A stretch of 64,000 nt of DNA from Asterella californica (GCA_036924285.1 JAYKYS010000002.1:42175501-42239500); one strand, 5' to 3'; positions 1 through 12,136 are shown, counted from the stretch's first letter. The notes: generated by a model from the letters alone, not told the origin. Program-made: numbers and translations.

Positions 1-570
1 CTAAAGAGAATTTCGAGCATTTGATGAGGACACTGCAAAATCTGAGATCACAGGAAGATTGAGCTCGTCGTGCCAAGCACTGTTAGTGAAATTCTTGATC
101 GATTTGGATCAATAAACAAGGAGTTATGTCAATTTGAAGTTCGAGTTGAGTCAGAATTGCATCACTTTTGTTGATTTTTGGATTTTCAACGTCAATTGCA
201 GCAAAATTGAGAAAATCTCTTCAAATTTTCGTGGTTGCGTTCACTGTCAGCAGGGCTATGATTGTCCAAAAAGTTCCAAGTCATTTGAGTGAGTGAGTAA
301 TTCAGGGCGACCGCTGAAGCAGAGGGGGTCTGAAAAGCTCTCAATCTAGAGCAGTAACTTCTGAGAGCGAGATCTGGAGTTCTGTGTACAATCAGTGTGA
401 TTTACGCTGGCACTTTAGGGGACTTGATGTGGTAGCCTATGAGTGGAATTAAGTACCACATGGTTTAAGGCACTTCAATGTCACGTTGTAACCTGAAGCA
501 TTTCCTTTGGGTAAACCAGCCACAGCTAGAAGCCTAGTGCTTCCCTGAGTAAACGTACCACAACCTTCAC

Positions 571-625
571 GGTCATAACACAGCTAGAAGGTTCCGCCCT
601 TCCCAAGAAAACTCTCACCACGACA
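571..625 (+). repeat. LTR 3'-end-like tail
   Basis: The last 35 or so bases, ending CACCACGACA, closely match the 3' ends of the two LTRs of element C (ending at 47877 and 52074), including the CCCAAGAAA-ACTCTCACCACGACA stretch. A 12-base direct repeat (CACAGCTAGAAG at 521 and 579) lies just upstream. This suggests that a related plus-strand LTR ends at 625, but its start is outside the window or too diverged to see. Bases 1-570 hold nothing else I recognise. A small stem (CACGAC/GTCGTG) straddles the end at 619-636. Confidence 0.35.
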
Positions 626-744
626 ACGTGGTCGTGTAAATTATTTAGTACTTCTTACTTAAATAACGTATAATTTGGTATGATGGTGGACATGCAAGTA
701 CTGAGACCACTCACTTCTTAAAAAGCAACATTCAGTTTGTGTGA

Positions 745-1830
745 AGTAGTGGAGGAGTGGCAGAAAAAATTTGAAAATGAGAGCGTGAAAATTGAGCTCT
801 ATATGTGAAGAGATTAAGTTGGATGCAGACAGTCTCGATGAGATTGAGAGTGATGTAGTAAGTATCGATAGAGTTCTTCTGCTATGACCTCCAAAAATCA
901 AGAAGCGGTGAAGAAAGTGCACATTTGTTTGAATCAGATGACTATGAGAAAATTATATCATACATCGAGGATGAAGAAAAATTTGTGGCGTTATTCGGAG
1001 CAGGACGGAAGAAAAAAGTTGGTGCGAGAAGGTGTCTCAGCAAAGCCACTGCGTTTGGAATTATGACGGCTCAACTTTCAGGAAAGAATGGATTCTCAAT
1101 AGTGATTGGTGTTGAACTGAAGAAACGGTTTGATCGATATGTACATATGTACAAGAAAGCGAAAGAAATGCAAGATAACACAGACGGAGGACCTACTGAG
1201 GATGAGATGTTGACAGAGTTGATATTAGAAGAGACATTGAATGAAAAATGTCTTCACTTTTTTGGATGAATACTGTTTCCGGAAGCCGTGCAAACATTGA
1301 TCCTCCTTCTTTAAATTTACTGAGAATATCGTCATAAGAAGAGTTCTTAGGTTATGATTCTCAGTGCCAAGCTGAGAGTACTCTTCCTTGTTATGATCAA
1401 GAGAATTCTCGATTTGAAGAAGAAGGAGATGGATACATGGATATTTTGCAGTGCGGATATCAAGGTTTCAAGGAAGAGACGAGTCCTATTACTGAAGATA
1501 GAACGATAAATGAAAAGAAAGAAGAAGGAGGACAAAGAGAGACGAGCCGAGGAACCTCTACTTTCCTTGATATACCTCAGTCGGTGCAAGAATGGGAATC
1601 AACAATCAGCAAATAGTAGAAACATGAAAGTGAGTGTGTTGAATTTATAAGAAGAGAGCATCAAGAAGAAAGTCCAATATAGAAAAGTTTACGTTGAATA
1701 TCGTATGACGACAATGGAAGAAAAGAAAAGAGCTGGAGAAAGTCACAAAGAAGAAGAGAGTAGAAAGAGACACACTTCTTTGTTCGTTGAATTACATTCT
1801 TTCGTTGTGTCTATCATATTGGACTTTGTT
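745..1830 (+). pseudogene. Decayed Myb/SANT-like DNA-binding protein
   Basis: A plus-strand coding relic is spread over three frames. The best stretch, 925-1269 (about 114 codons), has a Myb/SANT-like pattern: an aromatic and charged helix near residues 5-15, a GKNGFSI segment near 53, then a basic KKRFDRYVHMYKKAKEM helix and an acidic TEDEM linker before KCLHFF. After a frameshift near 1262 the reading continues as a GSRANIDPP segment, which follows this domain in transposon-associated Myb/SANT proteins, and runs open to about 1616 with one stop at 1335. A further shift gives a Glu/Lys/Arg-rich coiled-coil-like tail (about 1685-1815). Upstream, 745-924 has short matching pieces in other frames. 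At least three frameshifts and two stops make it dead. The family call is by motif memory, so the exact family is uncertain. No transposase is visible beside it. Confidence 0.45.
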
Positions 1831-1865
1831 CTGCTTTCATTTAGTCTTATAGTGCAGAATCAGGG

Positions 1866-2420
1866 ATGGTAAAAATTAGGGAGTGCAAAATGAAGTTGAG
1901 CCTTGACTTAATTCGAGAAGCTTTTGTAATCTCTCAAAGTCTTGTGCAATTACCGTCATTCGTGAGACATGTAAGAATAGCGGATTGGTTTTCTGAATAT
2001 GACAAGGTTGGGAAGAGATATTTCGCACGGGAATGTGCCTTTCCTAAGTGGAGACCAGTTTTTCAATGTCTAAATGCAGTTTTTTGACGAGAAAAGACTT
2101 AAAGCTGTCATTGGTCAACTTGCTCTGTATGTGAAGTCTAAAGTGGAAGGATTAGATGAAGATTACGATTGGACTTAGCTTATGCTAGATAACCTAGAAG
2201 GAGAAGTGTTGCATTTATAGAAGCACATCCGAGAACAAAATAAGATAAGAACCATAGAAACGTTCTACGGAATGACTCGAACCCATCTCATGATACATTT
2301 GGGTATCTTGAGAGAAAAACTGGTTGTGTTTTCCGTCCCAAACTTTGCACGTGAAAATATCCACCAAGACGAGCTTGGCGTACGCCATGATGATGCAGTT
2401 AAGCATGAAATTCTCTTTTG
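1866..2420 (+). pseudogene. Unrecognised relic coding frame
   Basis: A plus-strand frame begins with ATG at 1866 and runs 73 codons to a stop at 2085. It then continues after a one-base shift as DEKRLKAVIGQLALY and on to about 2420, with only two further stops (about 2175 and 2217) in some 110 codons. Composition is soluble, mixed-charge and protein-like (WRPVFQCLNAVF, KHIREQNK, HQDELGVRHDDAV). I do not recognise the family. It lies directly downstream of the Myb/SANT-like relic on the same strand and ends just before a primer-binding-site-like sequence. It could be a second protein of the same former element, or a gag fragment. The long low-stop frame supports real coding ancestry but does not give a function. 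Confidence 0.3.
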
Positions 2421-2451
2421 AGAAGAACTTCACTAACTCTCCACCTCAGAA

Positions 2452-2472
2452 GTTTCACGTTGAGTTGACCAA
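2452..2472 (-). other. Primer binding site-like sequence of a minus-strand LTR element
   Basis: Read on the minus strand this is TTGGTCAACTCAACGTGAAAC. It matches the primer binding sites of elements A and B (TGGTGAACTCGACGTGAAAG) at most positions, and the shared CTCCACC-type leader follows it at 2439-2446. It sits two bases from a TGTCGAG sequence at 2474, as expected for an LTR edge. No minus-strand gag is visible beyond it, so the element it belonged to is truncated. Confidence 0.4.
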
Positions 2473-2473
2473 C

Positions 2474-4942
2474 TGTCGAGTGACGTGTTTTCTTATCTGA
2501 GAATACACTGGATATCTGACTGCGGAGAATACGTGCAACACTCTGTGACTCACAACCAACGACCATCCAAACCTATTTCTGACCTCCAACTACACTCTGA
2601 ACTTATCTTGCTACGATATCCTCACGTTCTTTGAGCAATCTCTCTCTCACTCAATTAGAGATAGAACGGGGATAATGAACACAAGCAACATGTTCTTGCT
2701 ATCACCGCAAGCACTCCTGGGTCTTCTGTTCATCACTCCAGCTTCAGCACAAGAAAAATATCAGCACTTATAACAGAAAAGAAAACTAAGCACAACGTCC
2801 ACACACAAATCCAATCTAAACCTATTGGGCGTACAAATAAGCATGCGAGTATGGAGAGGATCCAAATGCATGCAATACTAATGAAAACTCTCAGTATTCA
2901 TGATTAAGTGCCTGGAAGCACTAGCAAAACCTCAAGGTCGACATGTTCTCCAAAAGAACTTTAAATCTTGCGTCTTTCAAGATAAAAATCTCTCAACTTT
3001 ACCTCACTGTAACTCCTCGATCATAGCTATGAATGAGACGAAACCAAAGCCAATAGATAGCTCGTAGAATAAGCTCTCTATTAATATACATACAGAGAGA
3101 TCATCTATGAGTTGGCAATTATGTGTTTCCAAAGTTCGTTGTTTCTATATCATTCACAAAACTACACTCTGTTATTTTTGTAGCTCTCGGCTTCTGTACT
3201 AGTCAACTGATAGCAACTATTACATCATCAGAAACTTCATCTCCTTAGCACGAATCTAAGTAGTATTGAGCTCACGACATGACACCAAAAATCATGATAC
3301 CCAGTGGAGTGTAACATAATTCTTTTCTTAGAGAGCATAGCTGAAATTCAACCTCCACCTTCTTCAATGTTTCTTTAATAACTTCAAAATGTTTCCTTAA
3401 CAACTTCAAAAAGTTTCAAATCCAAGTCAAATCGAAACTCTCACAATCAACTCAGATGTGGCATTAATCCAATCTTCCTCTAAATCTCTCATAATACACT
3501 TTTGATAAAACTTTGCTGCCTAATATCTAACAAACCACTCAACCAAAAAGTCTCAAACTTCTGACGAAATTGAAGTGCCTCCTTCACTACCACTCTGTAA
3601 AATTTCAAAACTGGACCCTCAACCAAACTCTAACTGTCAATGACACAAGACGATATGCAAATCCTTGCACATAAAAATAGCGATATCTTTTAACCCAATA
3701 ACTCAAATGATCCAAAATTTCACATGTAAGCAACTGAATGTATTCTCTCAAATCTTAGAAATTTTCATAGCCAAAATCGACCCCAAGCTCTCAGTATCGC
3801 TCTCAAATATCTTTTGATAACAATCGCTCACTCTCATAACCTCCGATTCGAGGTACCCAATTTCAACCGGTCATAACTTTGTCACTCCAACTTGAAATTA
3901 ATCGATCTCAAAGCTCATCAGCAAGCCCATCTCGAGAGCTTCTCAAAAATAGTCAACTCCTCTCTAACAACCCTAGAGAACTCTTAGAAAGTATGAAAGA
4001 TCTCACGAGATTAAAATTGATCATAAATTTGACCCCCCTCATCTTCAATCGATCGAAACTCTATCATGCAAGCTCTAAATTGAGCAATCGTTGAGTCCAC
4101 GAGAATCCTCTTCTCCCCATATTTCCAACCATATCCAGAACTTCTCAAATGGACCATGGGAAATACCTCCAACTCTTGAAAATGTGAAGAGAACTTGCTG
4201 AAAGATGATTGGTCAAACTTTCGACCAATAAGAAACAAATTGACAAAAGTTTTTATCTTTATTCAATGATCAACACACAATGAGCAAATTTTTATCATGA
4301 GTACCATTTGGGCACTCAAGGCTTTTATTAAACACATTTTGAACACGTACTTTTGACGACGTCGTTGATCAAGAAGCACGTAGACATGATAACACGAAAG
4401 ACAAAACTACACTCAATATAAAGTCAGAATGACAATCTTAAAATGGTTGACAATAAACGGAATAACAAGGGAACAGACGAGGCTATTATTTGATTGTAAT
4501 CATCTTCTCTGAAATTCCTTATGATGAATTCTCGATGCGTTATTTTTAATCGATTATAACAACGTATTTAGATCGTAAGATCTCAAATAGCATCATAAGT
4601 GACTATCAGAAGAATGATAAGATTCGAAGTAATCATTAACGTAACCATAAACGACTCTCTCAATGAGTCATCATAAACACTCGAAAGTGATCACACGGTA
4701 GACAATGAAGCTTAATGATGAACGGGCTCGCAAGTGGAAGATCAGGAGCACGAAAGGACCCTCAGTTCTTGTCTACCACTCTTACTGTCTCTCACTTCAT
4801 CCGACGATACTCTTAACATTCATGACTAGACTTGGATACTCCACACTCGATGTCCAAAGCTCCGCACACCTCTTTTCATATATACCAAACTCGCCTATGA
4901 CGACAAGAGTACTAACTTTTATCTCCACTCAGCAAAGAGTAC
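2474..4942 (-). repeat. Large LTR-like sequence, family D, left part
   Basis: This non-coding stretch begins with TGTCGAG next to a primer-binding-site-like sequence. From about 3250 onward it is a diverged relative of 49780-51602. Shared landmarks include CATCTCGAGAGCTT (3929) against CGTCTCGAGAGCTT (about 50588), GATTGGTC...GACCAATAAGAAA (about 4207 and 50682), and CGAAAGTGATC...AATGAAGCTT (4682 and 51195). The region stops abruptly at element A and appears to resume after it, near 13918. I read it as one long LTR or similar repeat split by A. The first 780 bases have no second copy here to confirm them. No gene is visible in it. Confidence 0.4.
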
Positions 4943-4946
4943 ACGG

Positions 4947-6646
4947 TATCGTGTCGGATATTGCGTGAAGGATGTCCATGAAAACGCGAGGTTCCTGGCT
5001 GTGGAGATGCTGTGTGCTGAAACAGAGACAAGACAGAAAAAACAACCACGAAAACGAACGCTGCGATATATACCAACTCCAAATGTATGTACACTACCGG
5101 TTCTTTCTCCTAAGAGCACAGAATTGAAAAACAAACTAGAGCGGTCTGTAACCTGCTTCAAAGCCTTTAAAAACAACCCCTGGTTCTCAACCTTGACCCA
5201 AAAACACCGAAGTGTAGCTCAAAGCAAGAGAAACTTCCCTTTGCTAACAAGCAGGGCCACAGTAGTATCACACGATCCAAACCCAAGTCCAAACCATATC
5301 CATGTACAAGTTCTTAGCTAAAGCTAGCTACCACAAGCTGTATATAGCTAACCAGAACTCTAACGAACTCAAAAGAGCAAAATCCGTAGCGAAGAAACCA
5401 AAAAAGGTCTATCTGTGAACTTCCTCCTTTCGCCGAACGGACTTCAGATGTCGATAGGGTCTCCTCCGCTGACTCCGTTAACCCAAGAAACCTTCAGATC
5501 CGACTCCCAACAGCCGAGATATCGCCGATTTTTGGTCGTAGATGATCGAACCTTCAAAAACTCCTCCCTGTGGCTTAAAACCGCACACATCGCACAAACG
5601 GATCGTCTAAATTGATATCCATCTTCCCTGACAGATAGATCTAGCTATCACGAACCCAACGAGACTCCAAACAAGTCGTTTGGAGTTCTCTTTTCAAAAC
5701 CACGCAAGAAATTTGGTCGTAGGTTGCAAAAAACTGACGTAAATGAACTCCCTGCGGCTCAAACTCGCTCACCTCACCCAAACCAACAATCCAATCCACG
5801 TATTGTCTTCTCCTATGCGTAGATGAAGACTCTCTGGTCGCGTAAGCACCAAGAACGAAGAGCTTGGCACACCGATCGCGAAGAACAACCCAATTTTAGG
5901 TCGCAGGCGATGAAAAACTTGACGCAAGCGCTTCCCTGCGAGTCAATTTCACTCAGAACTCCTAAACCGCCCGATGAAACTTGATATCGTCTTCAATTTC
6001 CTGTAGAACTCGATGTTCTGATCCCGATGGATCCAAGGACAGCAAGTTTGGACTCCAGAACGGCCCGAACGGTCCAACTCTCCTTCACACGTAACTGAAA
6101 TCTCCAAATCTCTTTCTTGTGTCTCAATTTCTCTCAGTACGCATCCCTCGATCCGTCTTTTCCCAAACCGTCTTAACCTGTGCGTAGCCTGCATAGATTT
6201 GAACCCAATGACACCCTGCGTGCGTGTATTGGACTTCCCAATTCTTCAAAATGTCCACCGATAGGTCGTAGGAACAAGCAAGCCCCTTAAGCAGCCCCCT
6301 TGTAACTGTCTCTGTATGTACGAAGTTCTCTCAATCATAATGAAGCAGGCCCCTTGCATCTTTGATATAACGCCTGAAGCCTCAAATACCCAGTCAGCAA
6401 GTAACTAGGGCCTAGCTTGATTTTACCTTCTTTCGAGTCGCATAACTTCTTCACTAGATGTCCAAACGAAGTAAACAAGATGCCCATGGAAAGCTGACAA
6501 CGAGCTCTACCCATCTATGTGATGAAAGTGAAGATCTGAAGTTGCGCCGTAAGCCCGTAAGCCTAGCTTGTCTTTCTCATGAGTGTCTTTGGAGTCACAA
6601 GCATCGAAGTCTGAATTTCAAATAGGAGCCGGTCCACGACACGACA
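4947..6646 (-). repeat. Element A 3' LTR
   Basis: This 1700-bp direct repeat matches 12211-13917 along its whole length. On the plus strand it starts TATCGTGTCGG and ends CCACGACACGACA. The ends form a short inverted repeat (TGTCGTGTCG against TATCGTGTCG), so on its own strand the LTR runs TG...TA rather than TG...CA. Short hydrophobic frames inside recur in all LTR copies only because the LTRs are homologous; they are not genes. Confidence 0.88.
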
Positions 6647-6658
6647 TCCACCCCCTCT
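6647..6658 (-). other. Element A polypurine tract
   Basis: The minus strand reads AGAGGGGGTGGA immediately upstream of the 3' LTR, the expected place and composition for the plus-strand primer of an LTR retrotransposon. The same tract (GGAGGGGGTGGA) adjoins the 3' LTR of element B. Bases 6659-6805 are non-coding 3' untranslated sequence of the element. Confidence 0.75.
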
Positions 6659-6805
6659 GAACCTGTGCATCCTCCGGTATGCACCAGAGATACCAACCAA
6701 GGAGTGGACTGGCTTATCGTCCTACTTCCCATTGTAGTCAACCTCACATTCAAGGTCTTTTGCATAATCCTCATCCTTAAACTGAAACTCCGGTCAAGAT
6801 ATCTG

Positions 6806-8116
6806 CTAGATCGACCTCCTCATCTCTCTTTTTGAAATCTTGACACGTTTACCTGCCACTGGTACTTTCAAGCTCGTTCCATCCAACTCTTGCAGAGTGT
6901 AAGTTGCGTTGTCATGAACCTTCTTCACCACATACGGACCAAACCATCTTCTGGAAAACTTTCGGAGTGCACTATGCTGGTTGTCTAGACTGTTGTCATA
7001 GACTAACACCCAATCATCTTCCTTGATTTCCCTAGGTCTCAAACGATGTCGCTGATCAAATCTGACCTTGTTCTTCAACCGTGCTTCTCGCAGCCTATCC
7101 AAAGCAGCTTGGATATCCTCAGGTCTTCTCTCTAACTGCCTAATTTGAATAGCAAGAAGCTCTTCCCAAGTCATATTGTCTTCCCAAGGTAACACACTCC
7201 ATGTCAGAACATGTTCTTCAATCGGCATGATAGGTTTTTGACCTGTGATGAGTTCCACTAGCATGTAATCTGTCACTGAGCTATGTGTCGTTCGATCTGT
7301 CCATAACCGCAAATGATAAGAGTCGAGGCCATTCGCGCACCCTCTCGTTGCATGCCTTCATCAAAGCCTTCACAATGGACGAATGACCGCGTTCACTCTT
7401 GACATTCTCTTCGGGGTTGTAAGCAGTTGTCAGTGACAACCTCACCCCACACCTTGCAAAGAATTCACGAGCCTCATGTGCATCTAACTCTCTCCGATCT
7501 GCAGTGATCTTTCCCACACATCCATATCGACAAACAACCTCTTCCAAGAGAAATCTACATACCCCTTCAGTTGTCTTTGTCCAAAGCTCCCTACCCTCGA
7601 CTTGATTTGGAAGATCTTCTCTAGCAAGTACCAAGTATCTCATCTGCCATAATCCAACCGGCATAATCACCAAGTCTACCACCCACTTGAAATGGATTGC
7701 CAGCGGATAAGTTGGGTATAATCCGTCACGATGTCGGATGTTTGAATACATCTGACATGTCAAACAAGACTCCACAAAAGATACAACATTCATGTACATG
7801 TTTTTCCACCAATACTGCTCTTTCATCTTTGTAAAAGTGGCCCAAATCTCTCGATGTCCAGTCCAAAATGGAACGCCTTGAGTAACTTCTGCTGATCTTC
7901 CTTGTTGCAAATCACCCGTAGCGGTACCCCATCTTTCTGTTTCGGTCGTTTCCAAAGAAACCCATCCTGCAGCATGAAGTTGTAGGCCTTCCTTCGAACT
8001 CTCCGAAACCTCTCCTCCGTCCAACCTGTCTGCTTAACCATCGTACTAAGATACCTCCCGATATCAAGCAAATCATCATCATACAACCCTTCAACAAATA
8101 ACTCATCTTCTTTTCC
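6806..8116 (-). pseudogene. Element A integrase (broken)
   Basis: Integrase region of the gypsy polyprotein, which inserts the cDNA into the host genome. It follows RNase H after one in-frame stop (8117-8119). Visible parts: a linker (GRYLSTMVKQTGW), a damaged N-terminal zinc region whose HHCC pattern is disrupted by a small deletion near 7885 but keeps the CLTC pair, and the catalytic core. The D,D35E residues are seen as VVDLVIMP, ITADRRELD and VKSERGH. After a frameshift near 7300 comes the C-terminal domain with RFDQRHRLRPREIK and a WFGPYVV (GPY/F) module, typical of gypsy integrases. Frames used are 7823-8086, 7281-8024 and 6806-7312. At least three frame changes make it inactive. Identification is firm from motif order and comparison with element B. 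Confidence 0.85.
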
Positions 8117-8119
8117 TGT

Positions 8120-10182
8120 CTATGCAATCGAATAGAACTCTGTACCCACGTCATCAATGTCTTCTACCATCTCATCCTCCCCATCATATCGAGCCCGAGA
8201 TAACATATTCGTCATCAGATTATCCTTCCCTGCGATATGTCTAAACTTCGGGTTCAACGACTTGATATATGCGATCCACCGTAACATCGCAATATCAAGA
8301 GTTGAACAATTCATGATCATCCCTAGCAACGGCAAGCAATCAGTTTCAACCACCATTACTGCTCCAATCAAATACTCTTTCTCAATTTTCATAGCTGAAA
8401 CAATACCCCACAGTTCTCTCTTCACTTGTGGGTAAGCACGTTGTCGAGCACTTAACACCTTCGCTCCGAACCTAACCGCAAACCTGTCTCCATCCTCATC
8501 ATCCTGTCCGACTGCCCATCCAATTGCAATTGGACTTGTATCCACAATAAGAACCACCGGCCTAGCACCTTTGTAATCAATCCTTCTCAGAACTGGAAGA
8601 GATGATAGTAAAGACTTTAGCTTCCTTACCGCATCAATATGCTCTTCTTCCCATTTGAACTTATGACCCTTACGCAACAATCCATACAACAGATCCGCCA
8701 CATGCGCATAATGAGGAATCCAAATGTGATAGAATGCACAAGCACCCAAAAATCTTCTTACTTCTGTCAGCGAGTTGCAAACCTCCTTCATCCTTCCAAT
8801 CGCATCCACCTTGTTCGGATCTGGCTTCCGACCAAATGATCCACACAAATGACCAACGATCAAAACTTCTCTAACCCCAAATGTAGACTTCGCACTTGAC
8901 AGCGTGAGATGAACTTCCTCAAGTCGAGATAAGATCTTCTCACAATCTGCGATGTGATCGGTGACGTATCGCCGACACCCCCGCTGATCTAATGCTTCAT
9001 CCTTCTCATCTTCCACACATCCTTTGATGGGGATGTCATCCAAGAACGGCATCGTCTTTTCAGGGATGAAGTTCCTTAGAACTCGATTCATCTCGTTCAT
9101 CATGTGTGCTACCGAGTTGGTAGCTCCCTGTGATAAGGTACACATCCTAACCAATCCCAAAGGTGTCCTCATTGTCGTGAAGCTTCTGCTCTCCTCCGCT
9201 AGTTGAAACTGATCATACCCTGAGTAAAGATCTCCCATTGAGAAATTATTCTTCCTGCAAACGCTTCAGCAAAGTCATCCACAACCGGTCCCACTCCAAC
9301 ATTTTTGATTGCTACTGCGTTCATCGGTTGCATGTCTTGGATGAACCGCAGCGACCCATTCTTCTTAGGCACTGTAAACCATCTGCTCGAATACGATGCA
9401 AACAACGACTCCAAGATCTTCATCCGCATCTTCTCTTTCAACAACTCCACTAGTTTAGACAAGTGAGCCCGCGATACTGGAATTGGTCTCAGGTTCCATG
9501 ACACATGCGGTACCGTGAAGATAACCATCGGAGTAACAACGTACGGGTCTACACACCCAATCTCATGTGGCTCAAAGGCAAATGCTTTCCCATGTCGTGA
9601 AAGCATCTCCTTGAAGCACATCCTCTCTTTTGGTAGAAGAGACCCATCATATCCAATCTTCAACTCTTCAAGGGTCTTCTTCGTGAACTTGTGTCTTATC
9701 ATTGCAGGATCTCTCAAACTCTTCTCCCTTGAAGCTCGATCCATCTGTTGGTTAGTGTTTTCCGGCAAAGAACCAGCAACTGGCTTTATCTTCTTATCCA
9801 TTGTCTTGTACCTTGTCTCAACTCGAACCTCCGGTGCACGAAATGATACGATCACCGAATAGACCTCCCTTGAATGAATCTGCACAACTTTATCCATATC
9901 CTCCCATCCAATAGACATGATCTCTTGCAAAGGATCCTCCAACCCATCTTCTTCATAAACATCAGAAATCCATTCATCCCCTTTCTCACCCAACTCTTTC
10001 ATCATCAACTCAACATCACGCAAATATTTTTGTTCTTTTCTCCTCAGCTCTTCTACCTTCTTGTAAATAGCAACCCCACACTCTGAAAACCCAACAAACT
10101 TTGTACAAAAGACACTATCTCCATCAAGCGAGAGTACCTTCTCCTGCGCATCACCACAATCCCGCTCTATAGTGGTACTCAA
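8120..10182 (-). pseudogene. Element A reverse transcriptase and RNase H
   Basis: The middle of the polyprotein lies in two frames (9199-10182 and 8120-9238) joined by a frameshift near 9235. The N-terminal part is an acidic linker (GDEWISDVYEEDGL). RT then shows YSSRWFTVPKKNGSLRF (fingers), DLYSGYDQFQLA, QGATNSVAHM and the catalytic FLDDIPIKG box, where FLDD replaces the usual F/Y-x-DD spacing without loss of the two aspartates. RNase H follows with VDTSPIAIGWAV, KRELWG and ETDCLPLLGM supplying Asp, Glu and Asp. The enzyme copies element RNA into cDNA in the particle. The sequence group resembles gypsy polyproteins recalled from early-diverging plants, and is clearly different from element II in this window. 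The frameshift and the terminal stop at 8117 show it is dead. Confidence 0.9.
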
Positions 10183-10634
10183 CGAAAATCCTTGAACTCT
10201 TCACTCATCCTTGGAAGCGGTTTCTCCCTCAAACGATCTCGATTGCGCTCGTGATTGGATGGTACAGTCAAGAACTGTACCGCTCTCTTCCCATCTTGAC
10301 TTCGGATCCTAGCATAAGTAGATCCGTCGTCCAGTACCTTTGTCTCCATCCGAGTTGCTATGATGAAAGGTTGACCAAGAATGAGTGGGTATGATGTTGC
10401 TTCCTGAACAAAGAAGTTTTGCTCGATAGCAACATCACCTATGCGCACTCTGATGTCTGGACAAGCTCCATACAAGTCTCCTCTTGTGTTGTTGGCTGCT
10501 CTTATGACCCACTCATGCTCTATGTCGATCGACCACTTCTTCCTCTTGTACAGCTCTTTCGACATGATGTTGATTTCTGATCCATGATCGATCAGAGCAA
10601 CCATCGGCTCATCCAAGTCTCCGATCCTCACCAT
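10179..10634 (-). pseudogene. Element A retropepsin-like protease
   Basis: An aspartic protease domain of about 150 codons lies between gag and RT. The active-site region reads ALIDHGSEINIM, with DHG where most retropepsins have DTG or DSG. Further on are the YPLILGQPFI segment expected of the flap and second half of the fold, and a basic linker (NHERNRDRLREK). The domain overlaps the start of the RT frame by four bases. It would cut Gag-Pol in the virus-like particle. Element B has the same DHG, so this looks like a family trait rather than a mutation. The frame itself is open; it counts as a pseudogene because the polyprotein around it is broken. Confidence 0.75.
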
Positions 10635-12136
10635 CGTCTCGTCGTAGCTCGAGCCCAGTGACTGTGGCTATAATGACTTGAGCTCTGCTTTCCATCCTCC
10701 TCTTCATCCTCAAAATGCACCCTGCGTCTTCGATCTCTTTCTTCCTCTGGAGAATAAACACTGCACTTTGCAAGCTCTCTCTCCTCATCCACCGACATCC
10801 TAGTATCCAAGGCATGCGATAAACCAATCTCACCCGTAATCTGTCGCTTCCGTTTGATGACATCGATGATGACATCATGAAACTCACGCTTAGCAATGCC
10901 CAACACTTTCCTCAAGGTAAACTCCACCTTCGCATTCAGAATGCGATCTTCCAAGACTCCCTTCAAGTCTGTTGAAGCTTTGATGTCTGACTGTAGTTTG
11001 TATGCAGCCGGCTTACCCTTCTCCTTCTGAGAATCCTTCACTCTTTCCTTCGATGGAGAAGGAGCATCATCCATCGGTAGATCTTGAGCTCCTGCATCCC
11101 GAAGTTCTTGACGAACCTTCTCCCCTCGAGTCTGTCTCTTGGAAGAAGTTCCTTCTCTTGCAACCTCTGAATCTCACCTTCTCTTCTCTTCCAACAACGC
11201 TTCGTGTTGATTCTTGGCGATGTAAGCATGCACCGATAGAGCTTCTATCGGATCCTCTCATCCAGTATCCTTCCGGATCGTAGCAGCTGTTCTCAGCAAC
11301 GTCTCACGTGCCATCTTCTCTTTTTGTTTCATGGAGAGGACAGATGATCACAATCCACTTGGCTCAACTTGCACGTTAAAACCTCTCTCAGCTTGATCTT
11401 TAACTCTCGTACCATAGGTTCCAGCTTCCACCATTGCAACTGCTTGCGTTGATAGGTGGTCCTCAACCAACTTCTTCATCCCTCCTCTACCAAAGTTGGT
11501 CTGAAGAAGTGCACCAGTATCCCTCAACGCTACCTTCCCATCTTTCCAGAAGTACCTCCAACTTCTCTTCTGCAGCCCGAAGAAATAACTCTGTCTTGTT
11601 GGACTGCAGAGTTAACTTCTCCATCCTAGTCAGCCGTGAAAACTGCTTCTCAAACTCCCTGAGCAACTCAGTAGCTTGTAGACCCTTCCTTGGTTGCTCA
11701 ACCCACTCCAAGAATGACTTCTTGGTGACTCGATCAGAGTCCTCCAAGAAGTACTCATCCATCAAAGCACAAGCAAACGTCTCCCAATCCTTGTTAAAAT
11801 GCTTCGTTAGCATTTTAACATGATCCCTAATATCTGGAGCTGCTGCTAACTCAAACGTCTCAATCATCTCATCTTTTGAGATCCGGTTCAGCTCCATTCC
11901 TTCACATAATGTCTCAGATATCTTGAGACATCTCTCCCATCAAACTGATCAATCTTGCTGACCACCGCTTGTAGCGCCTTTGTTGCCAAGGCTTCCTTCC
12001 GCTCATCAAACTGTTGCTGCCGTAAGAACATAGTGAAAGCTTGGAACATCGATGTAGTCACCGGATGCAACTACACCTTCGGCAACCCACTTGAACCACT
12101 AGCTCCATCTCCATCACCTTTCTCATCCCCACTCAT
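10628..12136 (-). pseudogene. Element A gag (frameshifted, internal deletion)
   Basis: Gag is the structural protein of the particle. Start chosen at ATG 12136 (MSGDEKGDGDG), which matches the B gag start. A stop follows after about 21 codons, a one-base loss near 11899 shifts frame, and the next frame (11487-11897) has the capsid-like stretch SRYLRHYVKEMELNRI and WVEQPRKGLQATELLREF. At about 11550 the sequence jumps directly into the gag C-terminal part (GKVALRDTGALLQTNFG). Compared with B this removes the proline- and valine-rich linker and the whole zinc knuckle. The junction lies at TTCCAGAAG, which is present at both edges in B. The C-terminal part (10628-11400) carries DLKGVLEDRILNAKVEFTL and an Arg/Glu-rich tail. 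Confidence 0.8.

Noticed and set aside
2215..2433. Minus-strand frame of 72 codons as gag of the element with the primer-like site at 2452
   Set aside because: No similarity to the gag of A, B or C. The opposite strand carries the longer coding relic.
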